64,000 bases of DNA from Nocardia brasiliensis ATCC 700358 (GTDB taxonomy: Bacteria; Actinomycetota; Actinomycetes; Mycobacteriales; Mycobacteriaceae), in the NCBI RefSeq assembly GCF_000250675.2, contig NC_018681.1:8370001-8434000 (forward strand). Reading direction: 5' to 3'. A program made the translations under genes and the position numbers. The notes below the pieces were generated by a model. The model did no database searches and had not been told where the DNA came from. It saw only the letters and a program-made list of their open reading frames with translations. Numbering within the stretch: the stretch's first letter is position 1; each line of letters starts with the position of its first letter. Positions 34,869 to 42,596 of the stretch are shown here, one piece after another.

Positions 34869-35180
34869 GTGCCAACTTACTCGTATGCGTGCACCCAGTG
34901 TGATAACCGCTTCGACATCGTTCAGTCCTTTTCCGACGAGTCGCTGACGGTCTGCCCGGAGTGCTCCGGCAAGCTGCGCAAGCTGTTCAACTCGGTCGGC
35001 ATCGTGTTCAAGGGCAGCGGCTTCTACCGCACCGACAGCCGCGGCGGCGCGTCCACCGCGAGCGAGCCCGCGAAGTCCGACAACGGCAAGTCCGACAACG
35101 GCTCGAGTTCCTCGACGTCCTCGGATGCCAGCTCGTCCACCGGCAGCAGCAGCACGGCGAGCACCGCCGTGGCCAGCTGA
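34869..35180 (+). CDS. FmdB-type zinc-ribbon protein with Ser-rich tail
   Basis: 103 residues from the GTG at 34869, preceded by GCGGAGGA. It begins MPTYSYACTQCDNRFDIVQS, and a second CxxC (VCPECSGK) completes a zinc ribbon. The remainder after residue 55 is Gly/Ser/Thr/Asn-rich and probably disordered. It corresponds to Rv0991c in the conserved mycobacterial order; that protein has been described as a chaperone-like factor. Function in this organism is inferred from that relation only. Confidence 0.9.
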   Translation: MPTYSYACTQCDNRFDIVQSFSDESLTVCPECSGKLRKLFNSVGIVFKGSGFYRTDSRGGASTASEPAKSDNGKSDNGSSSSTSSDASSSTGSSSTASTAVAS

Positions 35181-35188
35181 TCTGCGAG

Positions 35189-35216
35189 TTATCCACAGGC
35201 TCTTCGTTTATCCACA
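35189..35216 (+). other. Pair of DnaA-box-like sequences
   Basis: TTATCCACA occurs at 35189-35197 and again at 35208-35216, 19 bp apart in the same orientation, just after the fmdB-like gene. A third relative, TTGTCCACA, lies at 35970-35978 before mscL. They match the DnaA box consensus. This is not the chromosomal origin (no dnaA/dnaN nearby); titration or regulatory sites are possible, and chance is not excluded. Confidence 0.45.
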
Positions 35217-35268
35217 GCAGCCCCTTTCGGGGGCCGATCGAGGGTGGCCGCGATCATAAGATCCGACC

Positions 35269-35919
35269 ATGACTCGTCCCTTCGCCGATCTCGGCCGCGA
35301 ACATTTCGCGGCGTGGCAGCGACCACCCTGGGCCGACAGCTTGCTGGTAAGGCGGCTGCTGGCCGCGGGATTGGTCGTGGCGGCGGTGGTCCTGTTCCTG
35401 CGCGGTGACCCGGGTTCCGAACGTGCGACGGTGGTCGTCGCCGGCCGTGACCTCGCACCGGGCCGCGTCCTCGAAGCCGATGATCTGCGCACCGCCCCGC
35501 GAGAAGCCGCGTCGCTACCCGTCGGTGTCGTCCGTGACCCCGCGACCATTGTGGGCGCGACGCTGACCGGCGCCGTGCGCGCCGGCGAAGTGTTCACCGA
35601 CCTCCGGGTGGTCGGGTCACGGCTGGCCGCCGTCGCGACGGGCGCGCGCGACGCGAGGATCGTGCCGATCCGGCTGGCCGACACCGCGGTCACCGAAATC
35701 CTGCGCGCCGGCGATCGCGTCGACGTGATCGGTGGCGAGGAACAGGGCAGCAGGCCCGCCCGCACCCTGGCCACCGATGCCGCGGTGGTCCTGGTATCCG
35801 GTCCCGGGGACGGAAGAGCCGTCAAGGAACGGGTGGTGCTGGTCGCGATGGACGCCGAACATGCCGCGGTGGTCGCGGCCGCGTCCCTGCACACCGCGCT
35901 CGCCGTCGTCTTCCACTGA
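35269..35919 (+). CDS. SAF-domain protein (CpaB/RcpC-like)
   Basis: 216 residues. A transmembrane helix (RLLAAGLVVAAVVLFL, about residues 29-44) is followed by a SAF beta-clip domain (VVVAGRDLAPGRVLEADDLR) and a second conserved block (IVPIRLADTAVTEILRAGDR, VDVIGG). CpaB/FlgA-like proteins assist pilus or flagellar assembly, but stand-alone SAF proteins of this size are common in actinomycetes without pili. It lies between the fmdB-like gene and mscL on the same strand. Role unknown; location at the outer face of the membrane is likely. Confidence 0.85.
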   Translation: MTRPFADLGREHFAAWQRPPWADSLLVRRLLAAGLVVAAVVLFLRGDPGSERATVVVAGRDLAPGRVLEADDLRTAPREAASLPVGVVRDPATIVGATLTGAVRAGEVFTDLRVVGSRLAAVATGARDARIVPIRLADTAVTEILRAGDRVDVIGGEEQGSRPARTLATDAAVVLVSGPGDGRAVKERVVLVAMDAEHAAVVAAASLHTALAVVFH

Positions 35920-36073
35920 GCAGCCGACCTCGACCGGGCATCGCCGCGGGCGAGACAACCGCTCGAATGTTGTCCACACATTTGCCATCAAGGTCAACTA
36001 GCATCGCCCGTACCGGTAGGTGTCGCCCGGCCAGCTCGACTTGTCAGCTCCACAAGTAGAGGAGACATCGGCA

Positions 36074-36478
36074 ATGTTCAAGGGTTTCAAGGATTTTCTG
36101 TTCCGCGGAAACGTCGTGGACCTGGCGGTTGCCGTGGTCATCGGCACCGCCTTCGTCGCGATCGTCACCGCGTTCACCAACGGCATCGTCAATCCGATCC
36201 TGGCCGTCTTCGGCGGCAGCAACGAACTGGGACTCGGCTTCCAGTTGGTTGCCGACAAACCCGCGACCTTCGTCCAGGTCGGCCCGATCATCACCGCGGC
36301 GATCAACTTCGCGATCATCGCCGCCGTGCTGTACTTCGTGCTGGTCCTGCCCGCCACCCACGTGAAGAAGAAGTTCAGCAAAGAAGCGGTCGAGCTCAGC
36401 GACACCGAACTGCTCATCCAGATCCGCGACCTGCTGGCCGAGGGCCAGCGCAGCGCGGGCGGTAAGCACGAGTCCTGA
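36074..36478 (+). CDS. mscL: Large-conductance mechanosensitive channel
   Basis: 134 residues from the ATG at 36074 with AGAGGAGA 9 nt upstream. MFKGFKDFLFRGNVVDLAVA and VVIGTAFVAIVTAFT give the first amphipathic and pore helix. A second helix (INFAIIAAVLYFVLVLPATH) and a charged C-terminal bundle follow. It opens as an emergency valve upon osmotic down-shock. In M. tuberculosis mscL neighbours moaB2; here three porin genes lie between them. A strong hairpin follows the stop. Confidence 0.96.
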   Translation: MFKGFKDFLFRGNVVDLAVAVVIGTAFVAIVTAFTNGIVNPILAVFGGSNELGLGFQLVADKPATFVQVGPIITAAINFAIIAAVLYFVLVLPATHVKKKFSKEAVELSDTELLIQIRDLLAEGQRSAGGKHES

Positions 36479-36500
36479 AACCTGTTGCCCAGCAACGACA

Positions 36501-36528
36501 CAAGCCCGTCGCCAAAGCGACGGGCTTG
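36501..36528 (+). terminator. Terminator between mscL and the convergent porin gene
   Basis: CAAGCCCGTCGC and GCGACGGGCTTG form a perfect 12-bp stem with a 4-nt CAAA loop, followed by TTTCG on the plus strand. It lies 23 bp after the mscL stop and 30 bp beyond the porin stop on the other strand, so it may work in both directions. Confidence 0.9.
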
Positions 36529-36557
36529 TTTCGACTTGTGCCGGTTGGCCTTTGGTG

Positions 36558-37205
36558 TCAGCCGAGGCTGAAAGGCTGCCCCCACAACGTGATCCAAGTG
36601 ACGAGCTGATCGGTTTCCACGCTGAGGCTGACGAACGCGCGCGCCTGCGCGGGCCCGCTGCAGCCGTAGAGGCCGATGTTCTCGTTGGTCCAGCTGACCG
36701 AGCCGCTGCTGCCCTCGAATTGGTTACGTGCCGTGTACACCTCGGTGCCGAGATCGCCCGCCTGCTCCAGATCGCGTACGTAGAACGACTGCACCTGGCC
36801 CGGGCCGAGCACCAGCGTGCCGTCGGTGACCGCGCCCGTGCGCGGTGCGGCCGCGTCCAGATCCCCGGTGCCGCCGCTGACATCGGCCTCACAGCCGACG
36901 GTGTAGCCCGGGAAGATCGAACCGGCCTTGCCTTCGGGCGGCCCGGACAACTCGACCCGCACCCGGGCGGAGACGGCCGCGTTGCGCGGCAGCGGCAGCA
37001 GACCCATGAACGGTTCGATGTCGACCGATTCGCCGGCCAATTCGATCGTCACCACGGTGCCGTCGGCCAGCGTCTTGGACAGCTCACCGCCCGGCAGCGC
37101 GACGAAGGTACCGGCATCGGCCGTGCCGGTGGCGCACAGGCCCATCGCGACGGTGACGGCGGCGCCGAGCCCGGCCCGGCGCATCAGATTCTTGCGGTTG
37201 ATCAT
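36558..37205 (-). CDS. MspA-family porin (copy 1)
   Basis: 215 residues from the ATG at 37205. An N-terminal signal peptide (RRAGLGAAVTVAMGLCATGTADA) leads to the mature start TFVALPGGELSKTLADGTVV. The MspA signature PGYTVGCEADVSGG and the terminal AQARAFVSLSVE / LWGQPFSLG are present. MspA-like subunits form octameric channels in the mycolate outer membrane for small hydrophilic solutes. It is close to copy 2 and less so to copy 3. In Nocardia two such subunits (NfpA, NfpB) make one hetero-oligomeric channel. It ends at the mscL-side terminator. Confidence 0.92.
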   Translation of the reverse strand: MINRKNLMRRAGLGAAVTVAMGLCATGTADAGTFVALPGGELSKTLADGTVVTIELAGESVDIEPFMGLLPLPRNAAVSARVRVELSGPPEGKAGSIFPGYTVGCEADVSGGTGDLDAAAPRTGAVTDGTLVLGPGQVQSFYVRDLEQAGDLGTEVYTARNQFEGSSGSVSWTNENIGLYGCSGPAQARAFVSLSVETDQLVTWITLWGQPFSLG

Positions 37206-37310
37206 CGTGTTTTGTCGACCCCTAGCGGAACGAATTCGCAACTGCGAGTGGAGAACCGAGGACAGCCCTGCCTCGGCGCTGGTGGCGGCGGCAGACAGGA
37301 AACACCAAAA

Positions 37311-37338
37311 CGGGCCCGTCGCGGTGGCGACGGGCCCG
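37311..37338 (-). terminator. Terminator after porin copy 2
   Basis: CGGGCCCGTCGC / GCGACGGGCCCG is a perfect 12-bp stem with a GGTG loop, 28 bp beyond the copy-2 stop on the minus strand, followed by TTTTGG in that direction. It separates copy 2 from copy 1, whose expression may thus rely on its own promoter or read-through. Confidence 0.85.
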
Positions 37339-37366
37339 CTTATGTCGTGCGAGGTGAGATCAGACG

Positions 37367-38029
37367 TCAGCCGAGGCTGAACGGCTGGCCCCACAGCGTC
37401 ACGTAGGACATGACGTTGTCGGTCTCGACCTTGACCTTGACGAACGCGCGAGCCTGCGCGTAGCCGCCACAGCCTGCGAGGCCGATGGTGGAGTCGGCCC
37501 AGGTGACCGAGCCCTTGCCGTTCTTGAAGGTGATCTGGGTCGAGTGATCCTCGTTGCCGAAGTCGTCGGCAACTTCACGGTCGAGCAGGTAGAACGAGGT
37601 CGCCTGGCCCGGGCCGAGGGTCAGGTTGCCGCCGCCGCTGGCGCCGACGTTGCCGTCGCTACCGTCCCACTTGCCGCTGGCGTCGACGCCGCCGTTGGCA
37701 CCGCCACCGTCGATGTTGACCTGGCAGCCGACCACGTAGCCCGGACGGATCTTGCCCGTCGCGGAGCCGTTGATCTCGACCTGCGCCGAACCGGACACCC
37801 ACGCGTTGCGGTGCACCGGAGTCGAGCCCATGGACGGGTTGATGTTCGCCGACTCGTTGACGAGGCGGACCGTCACCACGGTGCCGTCGGACAGCGTCTT
37901 GGTGATCTCGCCGCCGGGCAGCGGCACGAAGGTGTCCGCATTCGCGGCACCGATGGAGAACAGGCCCATGGCGATGGTTGCGGCGGCACCGACACCGGCT
38001 GCCCGCACCAAGTTCTTACGGTTGATCAT
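37367..38029 (-). CDS. MspA-family porin (copy 2)
   Basis: 220 residues starting MINRKNLVRAAGVG, nearly identical in its first 12 residues to copy 1. A signal peptide ends near ANA-DTFVPLPGGEITKTL. The MspA core (GTVVTVRLVNESANINPSMG, PGYVVGCQVNIDGG) and the terminal MSYVTLWGQPFSLG are intact. A Gly/Asn-rich insert near the middle (GGANGGVDASGKWDGSDGN) distinguishes it from copy 1. Together with copy 1 it looks like a hetero-oligomeric porin pair of NfpA/NfpB type. Confidence 0.92.
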   Translation of the reverse strand: MINRKNLVRAAGVGAAATIAMGLFSIGAANADTFVPLPGGEITKTLSDGTVVTVRLVNESANINPSMGSTPVHRNAWVSGSAQVEINGSATGKIRPGYVVGCQVNIDGGGANGGVDASGKWDGSDGNVGASGGGNLTLGPGQATSFYLLDREVADDFGNEDHSTQITFKNGKGSVTWADSTIGLAGCGGYAQARAFVKVKVETDNVMSYVTLWGQPFSLG

Positions 38030-38101
38030 TTGTTAAATCCCTCAGGGGTTGAGTTCGTTTCAGCGAGAAAGGTGTTCAACAATTCGAGAATTCGACAGTC
38101 G

Positions 38102-38776
38102 TCAGCCGATGCTGAACGGCGCCCCGTAGAGGGTGGTCTTCGAGTAGTTGTCACCGATGATCTCGACCACGGTGTAGGAGCGCGCCTGGGCGTAGCCCGC
38201 GCAGCCCTGGATTTCCATCTCGACGTCCTGGTACTCGACCGAGTAGGCGCCGGGCTTGGTGATGTCCTTCAGCTCGATCTGCACGAACTTGACGTCACCG
38301 GGGCCCAGGTTCAGGCCGATGGAGCCGCCGACGCCACCGCTGGTGAGGTCGACCTTGCCCGAGACACCGACGGAGATCGCGTCATCGGCGATGCTGACCT
38401 GGCAGCCGATGATGTAACCGGTGTTGAGCTGGGACGTGCCGTGGGTCGAGGAGTTGTTGGTGCCGGGCGCGTTCTTCGCGCCGTTCCAAGGTCCGACCTT
38501 GCCTTCCGGGGTCTCGGTGACATCCGCCGAGGCGTTACCGGAAACCCAGACGACGCGGCCCGCGCCGTTGGCCGCAAGCGACGGCGAGACGATGGCGTGC
38601 TCTCCGGTGCGGGTAATGGTCACGCCCGGTCCGAGCTTCTGGCCGTCCGGCAACGGCACAAAAACGTCAGCGCTGGCAGCGCCGGTCGAAAGGAGGCCCA
38701 TGGCCACGGCAGCGGCAGCGCCGACGCCCGCGACGCGGGCACCGCGGCGCAGACCGTTGGTGCGGTTCTCGCTCAT
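38102..38776 (-). CDS. MspA-family porin (copy 3, divergent)
   Basis: 224 residues from the ATG at 38776. The signal peptide (RVAGVGAAAAVAMGLLSTGAASA) and the mature start DVFVPLPDGQKLGPGVTITR mark it as MspA-like. The motif GYIIGCQVSIADDAISVGVS and the end SKTTLYGAPFSIG are recognisable. It departs from copies 1 and 2 in the loop region (TEHAIVSPSLAANGAG-like segment, NAPGTNNSSTHGTS), so it may have different pore properties or pair differently. It is first in the porin array and follows the 700-bp region with a CRP-type site. Confidence 0.9.
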   Translation of the reverse strand: MSENRTNGLRRGARVAGVGAAAAVAMGLLSTGAASADVFVPLPDGQKLGPGVTITRTGEHAIVSPSLAANGAGRVVWVSGNASADVTETPEGKVGPWNGAKNAPGTNNSSTHGTSQLNTGYIIGCQVSIADDAISVGVSGKVDLTSGGVGGSIGLNLGPGDVKFVQIELKDITKPGAYSVEYQDVEMEIQGCAGYAQARSYTVVEIIGDNYSKTTLYGAPFSIG

Positions 38777-39476
38777 ACTTCCCCTCATCAGGTTAAAACA
38801 GTCAGCCTCGACCATCGAGGCTGGACAGTGGTCCTCGCAGGCCCAGCCCAGTTTGTCGCCCTTTTGTTGCCGATGTGTAACCAGCAATTAAAGGTCGCCG
38901 CGACGCTCCGGCTGGCAACGGAACCGAGCCAGGTTCCGCCGGGTCGACGCGTACGTGCCGTACCCGGGCCGATGAAGTCCAGTGTGGGTGGCTCGTGGCG
39001 AACATTAAACGCTAGGTAACGGCACTGCAACGCGAGCTTTCGTAAAGATCAATGTGATGTAGATCACAGTCGTTAACGAAAGAATGCTATTTGACGTGCG
39101 CAAATTGCGTGGCGGAGACAGTCGGACCGACCGGACGGTGCCGACCGAGTCACCAAAACGCCAAGCGCTGAATACGGGACAGGGCCGTATGAGAAGAGGA
39201 GGATAATCCCGGATCTGAAACATCGGCAGGTAATTTGCCGAGAAGCCGACTGGACGTTACGTAGCAACTACGTAGATATCGGCAATCATCCGTGATGCGG
39301 TGGAATCTGGGAACGCAGCCAATCATCGGTCGAAGATGCGTTATCCGAATCGTGATCGCGTTCGTCGCGCGTAGTGTCTGGGAGGGTGTCGCCGAAGATA
39401 GCGGCCAGACGCGCCGCATCCCCCGCCCGGCGGGCCGCCGGACGAGGGATGTCGTCGGAAGAACTGGAAACCGTAA
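38777..39476. promoter_or_regulatory. 700-bp control region upstream of the porin array
   Basis: No gene fits here; frames are short and lack family-like sequence. It holds the CRP-type palindrome at 39053-39068 and a less GC-rich stretch around 39010-39120, an appropriate place for the promoter of porin copy 3. The 3' half lies behind the moaB stop. Confidence 0.55.
39053..39068. promoter_or_regulatory. CRP/GlxR-type binding site
   Basis: TGTGATGTAGATCACA matches the cAMP-receptor-protein consensus TGTGA-N6-TCACA exactly, with 6-bp perfect arms. It lies about 277 bp upstream of porin copy 3. It is itself flanked by a second inverted repeat, CTTTCGT (about 39037) and ACGAAAG (about 39077). 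Carbon-source or cAMP control of the porins is an inference. Confidence 0.7.
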
Positions 39477-39971
39477 TTATTCGACCAATCCGGAGAGTTC
39501 GCCGATCACTTTGCTGGCCAGCGGGCCGAGCGTCGCCATACCGTCACGCACGGCGGCCCGGGTGCCCGGCAGGTTCACCACCAGGGTGCTGCCGGAAACG
39601 CCCGCCACGCCACGGGACAGACCCGCATCGAGCGAACCCGCCACCCGGCCGGAGGAACGCAGCGCCTCGCTGATGCCGGGCAGTTCGCGATCGAGGACCT
39701 GCGAGGTGGCCTCGGGGGTCACGTCACGCGGCGACATACCGGTACCGCCGACCGAGATGACCAGGTCGACACCGCCGATCACCGCGGTGTTCAGCGCATT
39801 GCGGATCTCGACCTCGTCGGCCTGCACCGAGACCGAGGCGTCCACCAGGAAGCCCGCTTCGGTGAGCAGCTCGGTGACCAGCGGACCGAGCGAGTCAACA
39901 CCTCCATGCGCCGTTCGATCATCGACGACCACCACCAGAGCACGCCCCGCCACAGGAGCATCGATTTCCAT
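39477..39971 (-). CDS. moaB: MogA/MoaB-family molybdenum cofactor protein
   Basis: 164 residues from the ATG at 39971. A longer form from 40055 would add 28 residues and overlap pepD. GGTGMSPRDVTPEATSQVLD is the family's molybdopterin-binding signature, and LSRGVAGVSGSTLVVNLPG is the second. It should adenylylate or bind molybdopterin during cofactor synthesis. The mprA-mprB-pepD-moaB order mirrors Rv0981-Rv0984 (moaB2) of M. tuberculosis. Co-transcription with pepD is likely (80-bp gap). Confidence 0.9.
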   Translation of the reverse strand: MEIDAPVAGRALVVVVDDRTAHGGVDSLGPLVTELLTEAGFLVDASVSVQADEVEIRNALNTAVIGGVDLVISVGGTGMSPRDVTPEATSQVLDRELPGISEALRSSGRVAGSLDAGLSRGVAGVSGSTLVVNLPGTRAAVRDGMATLGPLASKVIGELSGLVE

Positions 39972-40051
39972 GGTGCTCACCGTAGCGCCTGCGCCGAGAA
40001 CGTCGGCGGCCGTGTCGAGCAGCGGAGTCCACCCGCCCTGCAGCACGCGCA

Positions 40052-41479
40052 TCACCGCCCGCCGTCCGCGGGCGCACCGGTGAGGGTCACCTCGACGGTC
40101 TTCGGATTGTTGCCTTGTTCATCGGTATAGGTGACCTTCACCTTGTCTCCTGGTTGGTGCGAGCGGACCGCGGCGACGAGCGCGTCACCCGAATCGATGG
40201 TCCGGTCATTCAGTTTCGTGACGACCACGCCCGCGGGGATGCCCGCCTTGGCGGCCGGCCCGTCCGGGGTGGATTCCAGCACCCGTGCGCCGTTGGCGGT
40301 GTCCTGCTTCTGGATCTTGACACCGATCTGCGCGTACGTCGCGTGACCGGTCTTGATGAGTTCGTCGGCGACGCGGCGGGCCTGGTCGACCGGGATGGCG
40401 AAGCCGAGACCGATCGAGCCGCTCTGCTGACCGACACCCACCTCGCCGCCGCCCAGGCTGGCGATGGCGGTATTGATGCCGATGAGCTTGCCACTGCCGT
40501 CGACGAGCGCGCCACCGGAATTACCCGGGTTGATCGCGGCGTCGGTCTGGATCGCGTCGATCACCGGGTTCGCGGCGGCCGGATTCTGCGCGCCCTCACC
40601 GCTGGTCGAGACCGGGCGGTTCAGCGCGGAGACGATGCCGGTGGTGACCGTGCCCGCCAAGCCGAGCGGCGAACCGATCGCCACGACCGGCTGGCCGACC
40701 TGCAGGTTCGACGAGGTGCCCAGCTCGATCGGGGTCAGGCCGGACTTGCCGCTGACCTTGATGACGGCCAGGTCGGAGACCGGGTCCGCGCCGACGATCG
40801 TGGCGGGCGCGGTGCTGCCGTCGGAGAACATGACCTCCATCTTGGCGTTCGGGCCACCGCCCGCGGCCACGTGATTATTGGTCAGGATGAGGCCGTCGGA
40901 GGACAGCACCACACCGGAGCCCTCCCCCTCGGCCCGGCTGCTGGCCACCTTGATCATCACCACGCTGGGCAGCACCTTCTGCGCCACCGCCTGCGTCGAT
41001 CCGGCCGGTGCGTTGGAGACGTTGTTGACGTTCGGCTTCGGCTGGTCCAGCGCATTGCTGACGACCGAACTGCCGTTGTCGGAATGGCTGACCAGTGCGC
41101 CCACCGCGCCGCCGACACCACCGCTGACCAGGGCCAGCGCCACCGCACCCGCGACCAGTCCGGTCCGGATCGGGCGCCGAGCCGGCTTGGGCTCCTCGAA
41201 CGGGCCGCCCTGCGGCGCTTGCGGATCGAAGCCGGCGTGCGGGTCGTAGGGCGGCGGCGCGCCGTACTCGGGGCCGGGGAACGGCTGCGTGTGCTGGGGC
41301 GGCGGGTAGTGACCCATCGGATGCTGACCTTCGAACGCCCCGTAGCTGTGCGGTGCATAGGCGGGGTCCGCTGCGTACGGCTGGTGCGCCGGTGCTGCCG
41401 GGATCTGTTCGGTCGGCTGCGGCCGGTCGGGCGTGGCGTTCGCCGCCTCGTCCCGCCGGTCCTGCGAATCCTCGGTCAT
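40052..41479 (-). CDS. pepD: Membrane-anchored HtrA-type serine protease PepD
   Basis: 475 residues from the ATG at 41479. Residues 1-105 are Pro/His/Tyr-rich and cytoplasmic, and a transmembrane helix spans about 107-130. A trypsin-like domain follows with His in LTNNHVAAGG, Asp in VSDLAVIKV and Ser in NPGNSGGALVD. One PDZ domain (IPAGVVVTKLNDRTIDSGDA) ends the protein. It degrades misfolded envelope proteins and in mycobacteria belongs to the MprAB stress circuit. Two tandem GACTGAG repeats 48 bp upstream match those before mprA, implying MprA control. Confidence 0.94.
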   Translation of the reverse strand: MTEDSQDRRDEAANATPDRPQPTEQIPAAPAHQPYAADPAYAPHSYGAFEGQHPMGHYPPPQHTQPFPGPEYGAPPPYDPHAGFDPQAPQGGPFEEPKPARRPIRTGLVAGAVALALVSGGVGGAVGALVSHSDNGSSVVSNALDQPKPNVNNVSNAPAGSTQAVAQKVLPSVVMIKVASSRAEGEGSGVVLSSDGLILTNNHVAAGGGPNAKMEVMFSDGSTAPATIVGADPVSDLAVIKVSGKSGLTPIELGTSSNLQVGQPVVAIGSPLGLAGTVTTGIVSALNRPVSTSGEGAQNPAAANPVIDAIQTDAAINPGNSGGALVDGSGKLIGINTAIASLGGGEVGVGQQSGSIGLGFAIPVDQARRVADELIKTGHATYAQIGVKIQKQDTANGARVLESTPDGPAAKAGIPAGVVVTKLNDRTIDSGDALVAAVRSHQPGDKVKVTYTDEQGNNPKTVEVTLTGAPADGGR

Positions 41480-41526
41480 GGACTCCTCGTTTCTCCTCAA
41501 CGTCTGCCGACCAGCTTGACGACGAC

Positions 41527-41546
41527 GACTGAGAGCGGACTGAGAC
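41527..41546 (-). promoter_or_regulatory. MprA-box-like tandem repeat upstream of pepD
   Basis: On the plus strand GACTGAGAG (41527-41535) is followed by GACTGAGAC (41538-41546), an 11-bp period that places both on one face of the helix. The same pair, with the same period, lies before mprA at 44785-44804. Tandem repeats of this kind are the known binding sites of MprA in mycobacteria. Confidence 0.75.
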
Positions 41547-42297
41547 CGTGCTTTCAATTGTCCGAGATGTCTACCCACTTCTCGCGGCCGCACGCGGCCA
41601 CCCGATACCGGGCCGAACTCCCCCGCGCCCAGGCAACAGCGTACGCACCGACCTGCGGATGCGCAGTGTGTGCCGCCCGGGCAGTGAGCCGCTGCGGCTG
41701 ATAGCTTCACGCTCTGACAGCAACCCTGATCCGCCGACGGTGAGCCGACTTCGAACACCACGAGCAAACCCTCCGCGATACCATATCGGCACACCGCCGA
41801 ATTCCCCTGAGGAACAAAGTTGTTGCCGCGTTCACGTGGCTGCGATAAGCTACCGACTGCTTACGTTGACGAGTAACAACGGAATTCTGGGGTGGGGGAA
41901 TTTTAATCGAAAATTGCGGCTCGGATAGCGTTCATGCAATCCACGGATTTCACCTGCACGGAATCTCCGACTTCGATTCATATTGAGGCTCCGACAGCGA
42001 CGGGATAGACCCGTCGACAACGTTCGATCTTCCAACGCCGACTGGCCATCCACAGTCCTCGCGACTCATATGCCACACCTTGGTCGGTACGCCGATCCAT
42101 AAGCGTGCCGATGTTTCGTGCGCAGACCGACGGTCGATCAGCAACCGAATCATGCGGCCTACCTGGTTGAACTGTGTTGGCCAGGGCAGGAGGCCATGCC
42201 CATCACCGAGATCCGGAGCCGACGAGGATGCGGGCATTCATCGCAGCCGCACATTCAACAGCAGTCGCCGCCAAATCATTGAAAGAAGATGATACCC
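41547..42297. other. 750-bp intergenic stretch, no gene recognised
   Basis: This divergent region between pepD and the small secreted-protein gene contains only short discordant frames. A locally AT-richer part (about 41800-41940, including GAATTTTAATCGAAAATT) may hold a promoter. Its length would allow an sRNA or a long leader for the gene at 42298, but I see no structure that demands one. Confidence 0.4.
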
Positions 42298-42561
42298 ATG
42301 AAGAAAGTCATTGTTTTCAGCACCACACTCCTCGGTCTCGCTTTACCGGCATTGACGATCGGCGCCGGAACCGCTTCGGCACAGGTCAGAATCGAAGTAT
42401 CCTGCCTTGCCTACAGCCCGGACGGACGATATGCCGGGACGATCGGCGGAGCCGGAACCGGCGCGGACGATGCCGAAGCCATGCGAAATGCCGTACATGA
42501 TGCGGAAAATTTTGCGGTTTCGCTCGGCGCGCGTGCCCGGAATTGCGAAATCAAGCGTTAG
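42298..42561 (+). CDS. Small secreted protein of unknown function
   Basis: 87 residues from the ATG at 42298 (AGAAG 9 nt upstream; an ATG at 42289 would add three residues). A clear signal peptide (KKVIVFSTTLLGLALPALT then GAGTASA) precedes a 60-residue mature domain with two cysteines (EVSCLAYS and ARNCEIKR) positioned to form a disulfide. The middle (GTGADDAEAMRNAVHDAEN) is helical. It belongs to the size class of small actinobacterial secreted proteins. It is convergent with mprB. Confidence 0.75.
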   Translation: MKKVIVFSTTLLGLALPALTIGAGTASAQVRIEVSCLAYSPDGRYAGTIGGAGTGADDAEAMRNAVHDAENFAVSLGARARNCEIKR

Positions 42562-42596
42562 CGAACTGCCGGGACCATGGTCGGGTAGGTGGGGAC

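Noticed and set aside
35189..35216. Chromosomal replication origin
   Set aside because: Only two to three DnaA-like boxes and no dnaA, dnaN or AT-rich unwinding element are present.
41480..41794. 105-residue N-terminal extension of PepD
   Set aside because: It covers the MprA-box-like repeats and contains Cys/Arg-rich sequence unlike HtrA proteins. The ATG at 41479 fits the family better.
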